From the NCBI GenBank assembly GCA_002363695.1, contig DEWO01000159.1, positions 1 through 6,000 on the forward strand: 6,000 nucleotides of DNA, read 5' to 3'. This DNA is from Prevotella sp. UBA3208 (GTDB lineage Bacteria > Bacteroidota > Bacteroidia > Bacteroidales > Bacteroidaceae). A program made the position numbers and the translations under genes. The notes under the pieces are model-generated. The model was not told the origin of the DNA. It made no database searches and was given only the letters and a program-made list of their open reading frames with translations. Below are positions 1 to 6,000 of the stretch, piece after piece (the stretch's first letter is position 1; every line of letters starts with the position of its first letter).

Positions 1-44
1 CCGAGCCGAAGGAGAAAGTCACCAAAGCTATCGAGGTCTCGTAA
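1..44 (+). CDS. C-terminal end of an unidentified plus-strand gene (partial)
   Basis: The third frame reads EPKEKVTKAIEVS and stops at TAA 42-44. It is preferred because its codons mostly end in G or C like the genes nearby, and because a terminator hairpin follows about 28 nt later. Too little is present to name a product. The other two plus frames are also open from the window start (stops at 52-54 and 56-58), so the frame choice is an inference. The preceding sequence is needed to settle it. Confidence 0.35.
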   Translation, partial: EPKEKVTKAIEVS

Positions 45-71
45 AGGACATTGATTAACCGCATAAGTTAA

Positions 72-108
72 GGGAGCAGCATTCAATCGAGTGTTGCTCC
101 CCGTTTTT
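72..108 (+). terminator. Rho-independent terminator
   Basis: The arms GGGAGCAGCA (72-81) and TGTTGCTCCC (92-101) pair at 9 of 10 positions around a 10-nt loop. A run of five T (104-108) follows almost immediately on the plus strand. It fits termination of the plus-strand gene ending near position 44. On the minus strand the hairpin is followed only by TTAACTTA, so it would be a weak terminator for the operon arriving from the right. Confidence 0.8.
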
Positions 109-132
109 GCTTTCAGGTAGTTCAGATAGTCG

Positions 133-165
133 TTGATTTTTTTCTCCGCTTTTTATTTATCTTTG
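133..165 (+). promoter_or_regulatory. Bacteroidetes-type promoter match with no sense gene downstream
   Basis: A -33-like TTG (133-135) lies 22 nt upstream of a -7 box TATCTTTG (158-165), matching the Bacteroidetes consensus TAnnTTTG. The spacing equals that of the promoter proposed for the tRNA nucleotidyltransferase gene in this window. Transcription would start near 170 and run into the 3' end of the minus-strand gene ending at 183. The only plus-strand reading frame there mirrors that gene, so any product would be antisense RNA. The rest of 109-182 shows nothing else that I recognise. Confidence 0.45.
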
Positions 166-182
166 CGCCCAGTTTGGAACTA

Positions 183-755
183 TTAGTCGTCTGGATTGCC
201 TTTGTAGTGGAAGGGTTGTACGTTGGGGTTCTCGCCGACGTATTCGTCGGGAACGACGACGTCCTGGATGAGTCGTTTATTATATTCGCCACGGACGTTG
301 CCGATGTTCATCAGCAAGTCGGAATACTTGACGGTGGGAATGACTACGCCGAAGAGGCCGAACCCTACGCGTACACCGGCAGGATAGATGTTGTTGACGA
401 CGTAGGCGGTACGGTAGAACGTGTGGGAATAGACTTTCAGGCTGTTGAGCTTCTGGCAGGTCTCCCACTGCTCTTTGTCGAGCTCGGTGGAGTCGGCATG
501 GGTAAAGACGCGACCGATGTTGCCGACGTAGTCGTCGATGAAGTCGCTCTCGATGCTGTCGTTGGCCATGAGGCACTCCTTGATGTTGTCGTCCATCTGC
601 CAGCGTACCATGCTCTCGGTAGGGCGTGTGATGGCTGCGAAGATGAGCAGGATGCAAACGATGACTGCCAGAATGAAAATCTTACCCAGACAGCTGTGGC
701 TGAACTCCTGCCACGTAGTCTGCTTCTTGTAGGTGTTGCTGTTAAACTGTTCCAT
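183..755 (-). CDS. Membrane-anchored protein of unknown function
   Basis: A 190-residue protein that I do not recognise. About 22 polar residues are followed by one strong transmembrane segment (about 23-43, rich in Ile, Leu, Val and Ala), then a mostly soluble domain. Within it, about 112-145 is hydrophobic and Gly-rich (HTFYRTAYVVNNIYP, then GVRVGFGLFGVVIP), suggesting beta strands. The tail is Pro-, Asn- and Asp-rich. The TRPT just after the membrane helix and the late glycine-rich strand region faintly recall small DUF4359-type proteins, but this is only an impression. The ATG at 755 is 24 nt downstream of the folE stop, behind an A-rich leader without a Shine-Dalgarno sequence, so it is probably the last gene of the operon. 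The plus-strand frame over the same bases is rich in Val, Asp and Ala and is judged a mirror artefact. Confidence 0.8.
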   Translation of the reverse strand: MEQFNSNTYKKQTTWQEFSHSCLGKIFILAVIVCILLIFAAITRPTESMVRWQMDDNIKECLMANDSIESDFIDDYVGNIGRVFTHADSTELDKEQWETCQKLNSLKVYSHTFYRTAYVVNNIYPAGVRVGFGLFGVVIPTVKYSDLLMNIGNVRGEYNKRLIQDVVVPDEYVGENPNVQPFHYKGNPDD

Positions 756-779
756 ATGTGTTGAGTTTTAAGATTTTTG

Positions 780-1364
780 TCATGATTGGTGGTGTAGCAG
801 GTTCATGAACTCCTGACGGGTCTTGGCCTGGTTGAAGGCTCCGCTGAACTCGCTGGTGGTGGTGATGCTGTTTTGTTTCTCCACACCGCGCATCTGCATA
901 CACATGTGACGGGCCTCGACGACAACCATCACCCCGAGAGGATGAAGGGTCTGCTCGATGCACTCCTTGATCTGCAGCGTCATGCGCTCCTGCACCTGCA
1001 GGCGGTGGGCATATATGTCGACAACGCGGGCTATCTTGCTGAGCCCGGTGATGTATCCGTTGGGGATGTAGGCCACATGTGCCTTGCCGTAGAAAGGCAG
1101 CATATGGTGCTCGCAGAGTGAGAAGAAGTCGATGTCCTTGACGATAACCATCTGCGAGTAGTTCTCCTTGAAGAGTGCTCCGGTGAGCACTTCGTGGGCA
1201 TCCTGGGTGTAGCCCTGCGTGAGGAACTGCATGGCCTTAGCTACACGCATGGGGGTCTTGAGCAGTCCCTCGCGGGTGGGATCTTCTCCTAACAGCTGGA
1301 GTACGCGGTGATAGTGCTCTGCGAGTTCGTCGAGTCCGGCTCTGGCTTCTGGTTCTTGTGCCAT
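780..1364 (-). CDS. folE: GTP cyclohydrolase I
   Basis: Converts GTP to 7,8-dihydroneopterin triphosphate, the first step of tetrahydrofolate and pterin synthesis; family members are cytosolic homodecamers. The 194 residues carry the full signature: [18 protein letters not shown] near 27-44, the zinc-site segment [20 protein letters not shown] (80-99), [20 protein letters not shown] (107-126) and [10 protein letters not shown] (151-160). By alignment with the E. coli enzyme, the zinc ligands are Cys84, His87 and Cys155, and the catalytic histidines are His86 and His153; all are present. Length is normal for a short bacterial form without an N-terminal extension. The ATG at 1364 lies 4 nt after the stop of the SPOR-domain gene, so the two are cotranscribed and probably translationally coupled. 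No frameshift or missing residue is seen. Confidence 0.97.
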   Translation of the reverse strand: MAQEPEARAGLDELAEHYHRVLQLLGEDPTREGLLKTPMRVAKAMQFLTQGYTQDAHEVLTGALFKENYSQMVIVKDIDFFSLCEHHMLPFYGKAHVAYIPNGYITGLSKIARVVDIYAHRLQVQERMTLQIKECIEQTLHPLGVMVVVEARHMCMQMRGVEKQNSITTTSEFSGAFNQAKTRQEFMNLLHHQS

Positions 1365-1368
1365 AAGT

Positions 1369-1971
1369 TTAATATTGTACGGTAATTTTTCCTTTTACGA
1401 TGGTGGCCTGTGTGAAGCCCTGATTGCGAAGGCTGACGAGCATCTGGTGAGCCTCCTCGTAGGTACGGTAGTTGCCCACGCGGCATATCCAGCGTGGAGA
1501 GTAGAAGTGGACGTAGACGGGAACCTCTGGGAAACTGTCCTTGATTCTGTCGCCCGTCTGTTCGGCCATGATGCGGTCCTTGCGCGTGTTGCCGCCGGCA
1601 AAGGCCTGTACGCGATAGCCGTTGACCTTGTAGCCCTTCATAATCTTCTTCGTGTTGTCGACAGGCATGTCGGAGGGTTCTGAAGTGGAGGACTCGGGGG
1701 ACGTGACGGCATTGGCCGTTGCGGTGTTTGCAAGAGCGCTGGTTGTTGGTTTGTTGGTTGTGGTGGGTGCAGTGGCGGAAGCTGTTTCTGGCGATGTCGT
1801 TCTGGCCGTCAGAACGGCTTCGTTGACGAGTTGGTCGATGTCACTGCTCTGGTGGATGGTTACTGTGCCCTTTCCGGCAGTGCGGTGCTGGATGCGTTGG
1901 GTATAGGTCTGTGCGCTGGCATTCAGCAGAATGCCAGCACACATGATTCCTATTGCTATTGTGCGCTTCAT
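1369..1971 (-). CDS. Secreted SPOR-domain protein
   Basis: A 200-residue exported protein. Residues 1-20 form a signal peptide (MKRT, a hydrophobic core, then ASA before Gln21), with probable cleavage by signal peptidase I; there is no lipobox cysteine. A short folded-looking stretch (21-55) leads into a low-complexity Thr/Ser/Ala/Pro linker (about 56-105). A C-terminal SPOR domain follows (about 117-197: [10 protein letters not shown], then [23 protein letters not shown], then [12 protein letters not shown]). SPOR domains bind glycan strands stripped of stem peptides, often at division sites, so a periplasmic peptidoglycan-binding role is inferred. Its ATG shares one base with the upstream tpiA stop (TAATG), indicating coupled translation. 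The specific cellular role is unknown. Confidence 0.9.
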   Translation of the reverse strand: MKRTIAIGIMCAGILLNASAQTYTQRIQHRTAGKGTVTIHQSSDIDQLVNEAVLTARTTSPETASATAPTTTNKPTTSALANTATANAVTSPESSTSEPSDMPVDNTKKIMKGYKVNGYRVQAFAGGNTRKDRIMAEQTGDRIKDSFPEVPVYVHFYSPRWICRVGNYRTYEEAHQMLVSLRNQGFTQATIVKGKITVQY

Positions 1972-2729
1972 TATTTCCAGGCGTCAATGATACCCTTGAA
2001 GTCTGCACACTTGAGTGATGCACCACCGATGAGTCCACCGTCGATGTCGGGCTTTGCAAACAGCTCGGGAGCGTTGCTGGCCTTGCAGCTGCCACCGTAG
2101 AGGATGCTGGTGTCGTCGGCAACAGCCTGTCCGTACTTCTCGGCAACGATAGAGCGGATGTAGGCGTGAATCTCCTCAGCCTGCTCAGCGGTAGCGGTCT
2201 TGCCGGTACCGATGGCCCAGATGGGCTCGTAGGCAATGACGATGTTCTTGAAGTCAGCCTCGCTGAGGTTGAACACTGAGCCTTCGAGCTCGGCCTTCAC
2301 AACCTCGTTCTGCTTGTTGGCCTCGCGCTCTGCCAGGGTCTCACCGATGCAGAAGATGACCTTCAAGCCGTTCTTGAGTGCCAGCAGCACCTTCTCCTTC
2401 AGAATCTCGGGAGTCTCCTTGTAGTATTCGCGACGCTCAGAGTGGCCGAGGATGACATACTGTGCACCGGTAGACTTGACCATCTCAGCGCTTACCTCGC
2501 CGGTGAAGGCACCCTTCTCCTTGTCGGCGCAGTTCTCGGCACCCAGACCGATGATGTTCTGGTCGATGACGCCGGCAACAGATGCCAGGTGGATGAACGG
2601 TGTGCAGATGATGACACCACAGTTGGGCTTGTCAGCCTTCAGGGCGTCGTTGAGTTCCTTTGCCAGGGCAATGCCCTCTTGCAGGTTCAGGTTCATTTTC
2701 CAGTTGCCTGCTACAATTTTCTTTCTCAT
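1971..2729 (-). CDS. tpiA: Triosephosphate isomerase (internal start within a longer open frame)
   Basis: Interconverts dihydroxyacetone phosphate and glyceraldehyde-3-phosphate in glycolysis and gluconeogenesis; a cytosolic dimeric TIM barrel. From the ATG at 2729 the protein has 252 residues, the normal family length. It begins with the standard N-terminus [13 protein letters not shown]. The catalytic set is complete: Asn9 and Lys11, His96 in ILGHSERR, Glu168 in [15 protein letters not shown] with flexible loop 6, and the phosphate-binding YGGSCK and GGLIGGASL motifs. The upstream 48 nt is only 17% GC, has no Shine-Dalgarno sequence and looks like a typical Bacteroidetes translation leader, so independent initiation here is likely. 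However, no stop separates it from the membrane-protein frame upstream. Its stop overlaps the SPOR-domain gene start by one base. Confidence 0.95.
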   Translation of the reverse strand: MRKKIVAGNWKMNLNLQEGIALAKELNDALKADKPNCGVIICTPFIHLASVAGVIDQNIIGLGAENCADKEKGAFTGEVSAEMVKSTGAQYVILGHSERREYYKETPEILKEKVLLALKNGLKVIFCIGETLAEREANKQNEVVKAELEGSVFNLSEADFKNIVIAYEPIWAIGTGKTATAEQAEEIHAYIRSIVAEKYGQAVADDTSILYGGSCKASNAPELFAKPDIDGGLIGGASLKCADFKGIIDAWK

Positions 2730-4040
2730 TTTGTTGTTACTATTAAAATGTTGATATACATTATTTATATTATTCTCTTTTTTCTTGCCCCATCGTGACC
2801 ACGCCCAGAGCCTGTCGGCCAACACCAGCAATGCCAGCGGCAGGACATACCAAAGCAGGATGACCAGCAGCTTGGCGGGAATGGCGTCTTCGGGCATCTG
2901 CCCGATTTCCAGCAGCTCCAGAGGCTGTTCCAACTCAGCGTCGTCCAGAGAGGGCAGACCGTTGCGGCTCCACTTGCGGATGACGGTGCCTCCCTTGAGC
3001 AGCAGCAGCCCCGGATTGCTGCGGACGATGGTCTTCAGTGTGGTCTCGTCCGTAAAGCAGAACGGATATTCGGCTCCTGTGTAGTCGCACCAGTGCCTGA
3101 TGTCCTGCTTGCCGCTCGCCGTGAGTGCGTAGAACGGGTAGCCGTTGTCCTGTGCGTACTCGTAGAGCTGGTTGATTAGGTCTACGTGTCCGGCATCAGC
3201 CTTAGCCAATTGTGGCGATACCAGTAGGAACACATAGCCGGGCTGGCTGAGCAGGGAGTCAGTGATGTCGGTGCCGTCGCTGACACGCGTCATGGAGAAA
3301 TCATGTATGGGGGGCACGTAGCCCTCGCTGAGCTGCACGGTCTTCGAGTCGATGAATGTCCACGTGGAGTCGGGATAGTTGTCGGTAGTGAACTCGCGGC
3401 GTTCTCCGTCTTTCTCCATGATGAATGTGGTCTCGAAGCGTGGTTGCTCGGCATCGTCGGGAATCTCCATCCCCTGACGTATGTTGGCCCCGATGTGATA
3501 GGGGCGGAAGTCGAAGTAGGGCAGGTCGTAGAGCGACCATCCTGACACGACGATAATGAATACGGCCGTGTAGTTGATGACTATCCACTGGTTGGACCTG
3601 GACACGAAGCGGAACATATCGAGTGGCTTGCGCCAGACCAGGACCGCCATAGCGAGCAGTACGGCATTCTTCCAGAATGTCTGCCAGTTGGTCAGTACCA
3701 CGGCATCGCCGAAACATCCGCAATCGCTGACGGGATTGGCCAGAGCCAGCCACAGCGTGAGGGGTGTCATGACGAGAAAGAGCATCAGCGTGAGCAGTGA
3801 CACCATGCGCCGGCGTATGGCCAGCAACAGGAATGTGCCCAGCATGAACTCGAATGCCGACAGCAATATGGCTGCTCCCAGTATCATGGTGTCGTGTATG
3901 TACGACGCCAGATGGAATGCCTCCAGATAGTCGGCCATTTTATATTGTGTGCCCATCGGGTCGACGGCCTTGACGAATCCTGAGAATATCAGGACTGCGG
4001 CCAGAACGACACGGGCAATATTTACCAGAACCTTCCTCAA
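1971..4040 (-). CDS. DoxX/BT_3928-type redox membrane protein, in frame with triosephosphate isomerase
   Basis: The open frame encodes 689 residues. Residues 1-421 are a membrane protein. It has about five N-terminal transmembrane helices (near 3-25, 50-74, 80-102, 123-137 and 151-170) in DoxX/MauE style, with SDCGCFGD at 105-112 (Cys107 and Cys109, the family's redox-type motif). A soluble region follows (about 171-387) whose second half looks thioredoxin-like (VFLLVSP at 270-276, SNPG at 341-344) but lacks CxxC. A last transmembrane helix spans about 388-408. Residues 438-689 are complete TpiA. Residues 423-437 (Asn-rich) read like an untranslated spacer. A natural fusion is possible, but a glycolytic barrel attached to this protein is unexpected. 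I favour two proteins joined by a lost stop, slippage or a sequencing error. TTG at 4040 is the only start that keeps helix 1. Confidence 0.75.
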   Translation of the reverse strand: MRKVLVNIARVVLAAVLIFSGFVKAVDPMGTQYKMADYLEAFHLASYIHDTMILGAAILLSAFEFMLGTFLLLAIRRRMVSLLTLMLFLVMTPLTLWLALANPVSDCGCFGDAVVLTNWQTFWKNAVLLAMAVLVWRKPLDMFRFVSRSNQWIVINYTAVFIIVVSGWSLYDLPYFDFRPYHIGANIRQGMEIPDDAEQPRFETTFIMEKDGERREFTTDNYPDSTWTFIDSKTVQLSEGYVPPIHDFSMTRVSDGTDITDSLLSQPGYVFLLVSPQLAKADAGHVDLINQLYEYAQDNGYPFYALTASGKQDIRHWCDYTGAEYPFCFTDETTLKTIVRSNPGLLLLKGGTVIRKWSRNGLPSLDDAELEQPLELLEIGQMPEDAIPAKLLVILLWYVLPLALLVLADRLWAWSRWGKKKENNINNVYQHFNSNNKMRKKIVAGNWKMNLNLQEGIALAKELNDALKADKPNCGVIICTPFIHLASVAGVIDQNIIGLGAENCADKEKGAFTGEVSAEMVKSTGAQYVILGHSERREYYKETPEILKEKVLLALKNGLKVIFCIGETLAEREANKQNEVVKAELEGSVFNLSEADFKNIVIAYEPIWAIGTGKTATAEQAEEIHAYIRSIVAEKYGQAVADDTSILYGGSCKASNAPELFAKPDIDGGLIGGASLKCADFKGIIDAWK
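2730..2783 (-). other. A6 run and AT-rich junction between the membrane protein and tpiA
   Basis: The minus strand reads AAG AAA AAA GAG AAT AAT in frame; the six A lie at 2783-2778. Re-reading one A, or one extra A, gives AGA GAA TAA with the stop at 2772-2770, ending the membrane protein as ...GKKKRE. Losing one A gives AGA ATA ATA TAA, also a quick stop. Only the present count keeps the two genes fused. The 48 bases 2777-2730 contain 8 G or C, far below the flanking genes. A 12-codon frame (ATG 2761-2759, TGA 2728-2726) overlaps the tpiA ATG as ATGA. Confidence 0.6.
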
Positions 4041-4053
4041 CTCCTTACTCCTT
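4041..4053 (-). promoter_or_regulatory. Ribosome binding site supporting a TTG start
   Basis: On the minus strand AAGGAG (4053-4048) overlaps the end of the DUF1599 gene, followed by its TAA stop (4047-4045), a second GGAG (4044-4041) and TTG (4040-4038). AAGGAG stands 7 nt from the TTG, a good Shine-Dalgarno distance. No ATG or GTG lies nearby that would preserve the first transmembrane helix of the membrane protein. A real Shine-Dalgarno sequence is uncommon in this phylum, which makes this one useful for fixing the start. Confidence 0.55.
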
Positions 4054-4593
4054 CAGCTTGATGGCTCCGAAGACGGCATAGTTGATGATGTCCATGTAGT
4101 TGGCATCAATGCCTTCGCTGACCAGCGTGTCGCCGCCCAGATTCTCAATCTCCTTGATGCGTTCAATCTTGGTCAGGATAAAGTCTGTATACGAACTGAC
4201 GCGCATACCGCGCCACGCCTCGTCGTAGTCATGGTTCTTGCGTTTCATCAGTTCCAGGGCCTCGTTGGCATAGCGGTCATACAGTTTCATGGCCTCGTCG
4301 TTGCTGATGTCCACCGTGTCGGCAAAGCCGTTGTTGATTTGTATCAGCCCTACGATGCCGTAGTTGATGAGCGCGATGAACTCAGGACGGATGCCTTCGC
4401 CTACGAGCGACTCTTTCTTGATTTCCAGCGAACGGATGCGCTTGGCCTTGATGAACAACTGGTCGGTCAGCGACTGTGGGCGCAGAATGCGCCACGAAGC
4501 TCCATAGTCATGAAGTTTTTTCTCGAACAAACTACGGCATTCGCTGATGGTCTGCTCGAACTGCTGGTTGGTTTTTGCTTCATTATTAGCCAT
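4045..4593 (-). CDS. DUF1599 (Nmad1-type) protein with two tandem domains
   Basis: A 182-residue, probably cytosolic, helical protein of the DUF1599 family, which from memory Pfam describes as a nucleotide-modification-associated domain. No enzymatic activity is established for it that I know of. It contains two copies of one unit: about 25-85 ([44 protein letters not shown]) and about 118-180 ([44 protein letters not shown]). The invariant positions (HDY, W, R, TD, K.ERI-type, L-V-EGI, INY..-G) recur in both. A longer frame starts at a TTG (4605), but that codon sits inside the -7 promoter box, so the ATG at 4593 is chosen. It is the first gene of the minus-strand operon; the next begins 4 nt after its stop. 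Confidence 0.85.
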   Translation of the reverse strand: MANNEAKTNQQFEQTISECRSLFEKKLHDYGASWRILRPQSLTDQLFIKAKRIRSLEIKKESLVGEGIRPEFIALINYGIVGLIQINNGFADTVDISNDEAMKLYDRYANEALELMKRKNHDYDEAWRGMRVSSYTDFILTKIERIKEIENLGGDTLVSEGIDANYMDIINYAVFGAIKLKE

Positions 4594-4602
4594 AATCGAG
4601 TG

Positions 4603-4634
4603 CAAAATTACGGATTTCTTGTGAAATAACCAAA
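4603..4634 (-). promoter_or_regulatory. Promoter of the DUF1599-DoxX-tpiA-SPOR-folE operon
   Basis: Read on the minus strand, TTTG (4634-4631, at the end of a T run) lies 20 nt upstream of TAATTTTG (4610-4603), matching the Bacteroidetes TAnnTTTG -7 box. Transcription would begin near 4595-4598, only a few bases before the ATG at 4593, so the leader would be almost absent. No other comparable promoter was noticed ahead of the downstream operon genes. Confidence 0.6.
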
Positions 4635-4651
4635 AAAAATGCTTATCTTTG
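4619..4651 (+). promoter_or_regulatory. Promoter of the tRNA nucleotidyltransferase gene
   Basis: TTG (4619-4621) and TATCTTTG (4644-4651) are separated by 22 nt, a good match to the Bacteroidetes consensus. Transcription would start near 4656-4658, leaving a leader of about 20 nt before the ATG at 4677, without a clear Shine-Dalgarno sequence. Its -33 element lies inside the spacer of the opposing promoter, and vice versa, so the two promoters share their core sequence. Confidence 0.65.
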
Positions 4652-4676
4652 CACTCTCAAATTGAAAAGTGACGGA

Positions 4677-6000
4677 ATGAAGCTCTATTCTGACGAGGCA
4701 TTAGCCCGGATATTGGACAAGGACATCTTCCACCAGATTTCGACAGTTGCCGACGGTCTGGGGGTAGAATGCTATGTGGTGGGCGGCTATGTGCGCGACA
4801 TCTTCCTGGAGCGCCCTTCCGCTGACATCGACGTCGTCGTCGTGGGCAGCGGCATCGAGGTCGCCAAGGGCCTGAAGCAGCTCTTAGGAAAGCGTGCCCA
4901 CCTGAGTGTGTTCAAGAATTTCGGTACGGCACAGGTCAAGATATCTGGGCATTTAGCCGTTGGCAGTTGGCCTTTAGCTAAAAGCCAAGAGCAAAAGGCC
5001 GATAGCCTTGAGGTGGAGTTCGTGGGAGCCCGCAAGGAAAGCTACAGCCACGACTCGCGCAAGCCTGTGGTGGAGAACGGCACGCTGGAAGACGACCAGA
5101 ACCGTCGCGACTTCACCATCAATGCAATGGCCATCTGCCTGAACCGGAGCCGCTTTGGCGAGCTGGTAGACCCATTCAATGGCATTGCCGACCTGGAAGA
5201 CGGCATCATCGCCACTCCCTTGGACCCCGAGATTACCTTCTCGGACGACCCGCTGCGCATGATGCGCTGCGTCCGCTTTGCCACCCAGCTGAATTTCGAG
5301 ATTGAAGATGAGACCTTCGAGGCCCTGCAGCACATGGCTGACCGCATCAAGATAGTCAGCGGCGAGCGCATCGAGGTGGAACTGAACAAAATCATGATGG
5401 CCCCTCATCCCAGCATCGGCTTTGAATACCTGCAACGCTCGGGATTGTTGCAAATCATCCTGCCAGAGTTGTCGGCTCTCGACATCGTGGAGAAGAAAGA
5501 GGGTAGGGCACATAAGAATAACTTCTACCACACCCTGGAAGTGCTGGAGAATGTCGTAAAGAAGCAGGGAAGTCTCTACCTCCGTTGGGGAGCTCTGTTG
5601 CACGACATCGGCAAGACCCGCTCGAAGCGCTGGGAACCCGGTACGGGATGGACGTTCCATAACCATAATATAATAGGTGCGAAGATGGTGCCTGCCATCT
5701 TCCGTCGGCTGAAGCTGCCCATGGGGACTGAGATGAAGTACGTACAGAAGCTGGTAGACCTGCATATGCGTCCACAGGTGATAGCCGACAGCGAGGTCAC
5801 GGACTCTGCCGTGCGCCGTCTGCTGAACGATGCCGGTGACGACATTGACGACCTGATGATGCTCTGCGAGGCCGACATCACCTCGAAGAACGAGGTCAAG
5901 AAAAAGATGTTCCTCGAGAATTTCCGTATGGTTCGCGAGAAACTGGCCGACCTGAAGGAGAAGGACTACAAGCGCCTGTTGCAGCCCGTCATCGACGGCA
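4677..6000 (+). CDS. cca: CCA-adding-type tRNA nucleotidyltransferase with HD domain (3' end outside window)
   Basis: A class II nucleotidyltransferase of the family that adds or repairs the CCA end of tRNA using CTP and ATP; cytosolic. 441 codons are present, and family members of this type are somewhat longer, so only the tail is missing. Seen in order: GGYVRD (36-41); the metal-binding pair Asp50 and Asp52 in ADIDVVV; NFGTAQVK (81-88); LEVEFVGARKESY (111-123); EDDQNRRDFTINAMA (138-152); DDPLRMMRCVRFA (190-202); and an HD phosphohydrolase-type region with HKNNFYHTLEVLENV and LLHDIGKTRSKRW (His309-Asp310). Residues 90-110 (between QVKI and LEVEF) are an extra loop encoded by a palindromic repeat. 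As I recall the family, only one to three residues connect these two strands. The reading frame is undisturbed, so the enzyme is probably active. ATG 4677 is the first start after the promoter. A poly(A) polymerase activity for the family cannot be excluded from sequence alone. Confidence 0.93.
   Translation, partial: MKLYSDEALARILDKDIFHQISTVADGLGVECYVVGGYVRDIFLERPSADIDVVVVGSGIEVAKGLKQLLGKRAHLSVFKNFGTAQVKISGHLAVGSWPLAKSQEQKADSLEVEFVGARKESYSHDSRKPVVENGTLEDDQNRRDFTINAMAICLNRSRFGELVDPFNGIADLEDGIIATPLDPEITFSDDPLRMMRCVRFATQLNFEIEDETFEALQHMADRIKIVSGERIEVELNKIMMAPHPSIGFEYLQRSGLLQIILPELSALDIVEKKEGRAHKNNFYHTLEVLENVVKKQGSLYLRWGALLHDIGKTRSKRWEPGTGWTFHNHNIIGAKMVPAIFRRLKLPMGTEMKYVQKLVDLHMRPQVIADSEVTDSAVRRLLNDAGDDIDDLMMLCEADITSKNEVKKKMFLENFRMVREKLADLKEKDYKRLLQPVIDG
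4953..5002 (+). repeat. In-frame palindromic repeat element inside the tRNA nucleotidyltransferase gene
   Basis: The core is a 22-nt near-perfect palindrome centred at 4977/4978: left arm TTGGCcTTTAG and right arm CTAAAaGCCAA pair at 10 of 11 positions. Outer blocks extend the symmetry to about 50 nt, for example TAGCC at 4954-4958 and GGCC at 4997-5000. The sequence is built of TTAGC/TTGGC-like words (TTAGCC, GTTGGC, GTTGGCC, TTAGC), unlike the surrounding codons. It encodes part of an extra loop (residues 90-110) without breaking the frame. From general familiarity, similar TTAGCC/TTGGC palindromes seem dispersed in Bacteroidales genomes; this was not checked. The exact insertion edges are uncertain. 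Confidence 0.6.

Noticed and set aside
1..152. Minus-strand frame reading INDYLNYLKAK and onward to the window edge
   Set aside because: It has no ATG or GTG start after the stop near 152, and it runs through the terminator hairpin. The plus-strand reading with a terminator is simpler, though the window edge leaves some doubt.
174..764. Plus-strand frame of 196 codons behind the promoter at 133-165
   Set aside because: It lies antisense to the minus-strand membrane-anchored gene, begins at a TTG, and has the Val/Asp/Ala-rich composition typical of the mirror of a coding strand. The minus frame has a clear transmembrane helix and an ATG well placed after folE.
1650..1800. Low-complexity GGTTGT/GTTG-rich stretch as a possible repeat array
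   Set aside because: It encodes the Thr/Ser/Ala/Pro linker of the SPOR-domain protein, with no regular unit or spacer pattern.
1971..4040. A well-supported bifunctional DoxX-TPI enzyme
   Set aside because: I did not accept it as established, because the junction is AT-rich, sits on an A6 run, and TpiA has its own normal start. It is kept as a finding to be tested.
3949..4629. Plus-strand frame of 226 codons
   Set aside because: It mirrors the DUF1599 gene and the start of the membrane-protein gene, both of which have recognisable family motifs on the minus strand.
4974..5765. Minus-strand frame of 263 codons
   Set aside because: It is antisense to the tRNA nucleotidyltransferase, whose catalytic motifs are unmistakable on the plus strand.

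Overview
The window looks like a chromosomal piece of a member of the Bacteroidales, possibly Prevotellaceae. The evidence is Bacteroidetes-type promoters (TTG about 20-22 nt upstream of TAnnTTTG), mostly absent Shine-Dalgarno sequences, and a gene set typical of that order: a DUF1599 protein, a DoxX/BT_3928-type membrane protein, tpiA, a SPOR-domain protein and folE, divergent from a CCA-adding-type tRNA nucleotidyltransferase. The genus is inferred, not demonstrated.

Layout. Positions 1-44 probably hold the last codons of a plus-strand gene, followed by a rho-independent terminator (72-108). Positions 109-182 carry a good plus-strand promoter match with no sense gene behind it. From 4593 down to 183 runs a tightly packed minus-strand operon: DUF1599 protein (4593-4045), DoxX-like redox membrane protein and triosephosphate isomerase in one unbroken frame (4040-1971), secreted SPOR-domain protein (1971-1369), GTP cyclohydrolase I (1364-780) and a membrane-anchored protein of unknown function (755-183). 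Junctions are 4 nt, a 1-nt TAATG overlap, 4 nt and 24 nt. Positions 4594-4676 are a compact divergent control region with two interleaved promoters. From 4677 to the window end runs the tRNA nucleotidyltransferase gene, cut off at its 3' end.

Functionally this is housekeeping: glycolysis (TPI), the first step of folate/pterin synthesis (FolE), tRNA 3'-end maturation (Cca), cell-envelope functions (SPOR, DoxX) and a nucleotide-related DUF1599 protein. I found no obvious defence, mobile or biosynthetic system. Two signals deserve attention. One is an approximately 50-nt imperfect palindrome inserted in frame inside the tRNA nucleotidyltransferase gene, resembling in concept the palindromic elements that invade Rickettsia genes. 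The other is the apparent DoxX-TPI fusion, which runs through a 48-nt, 17% GC linker just after an A6 run, where a single-base slip in either direction would restore two separate proteins.
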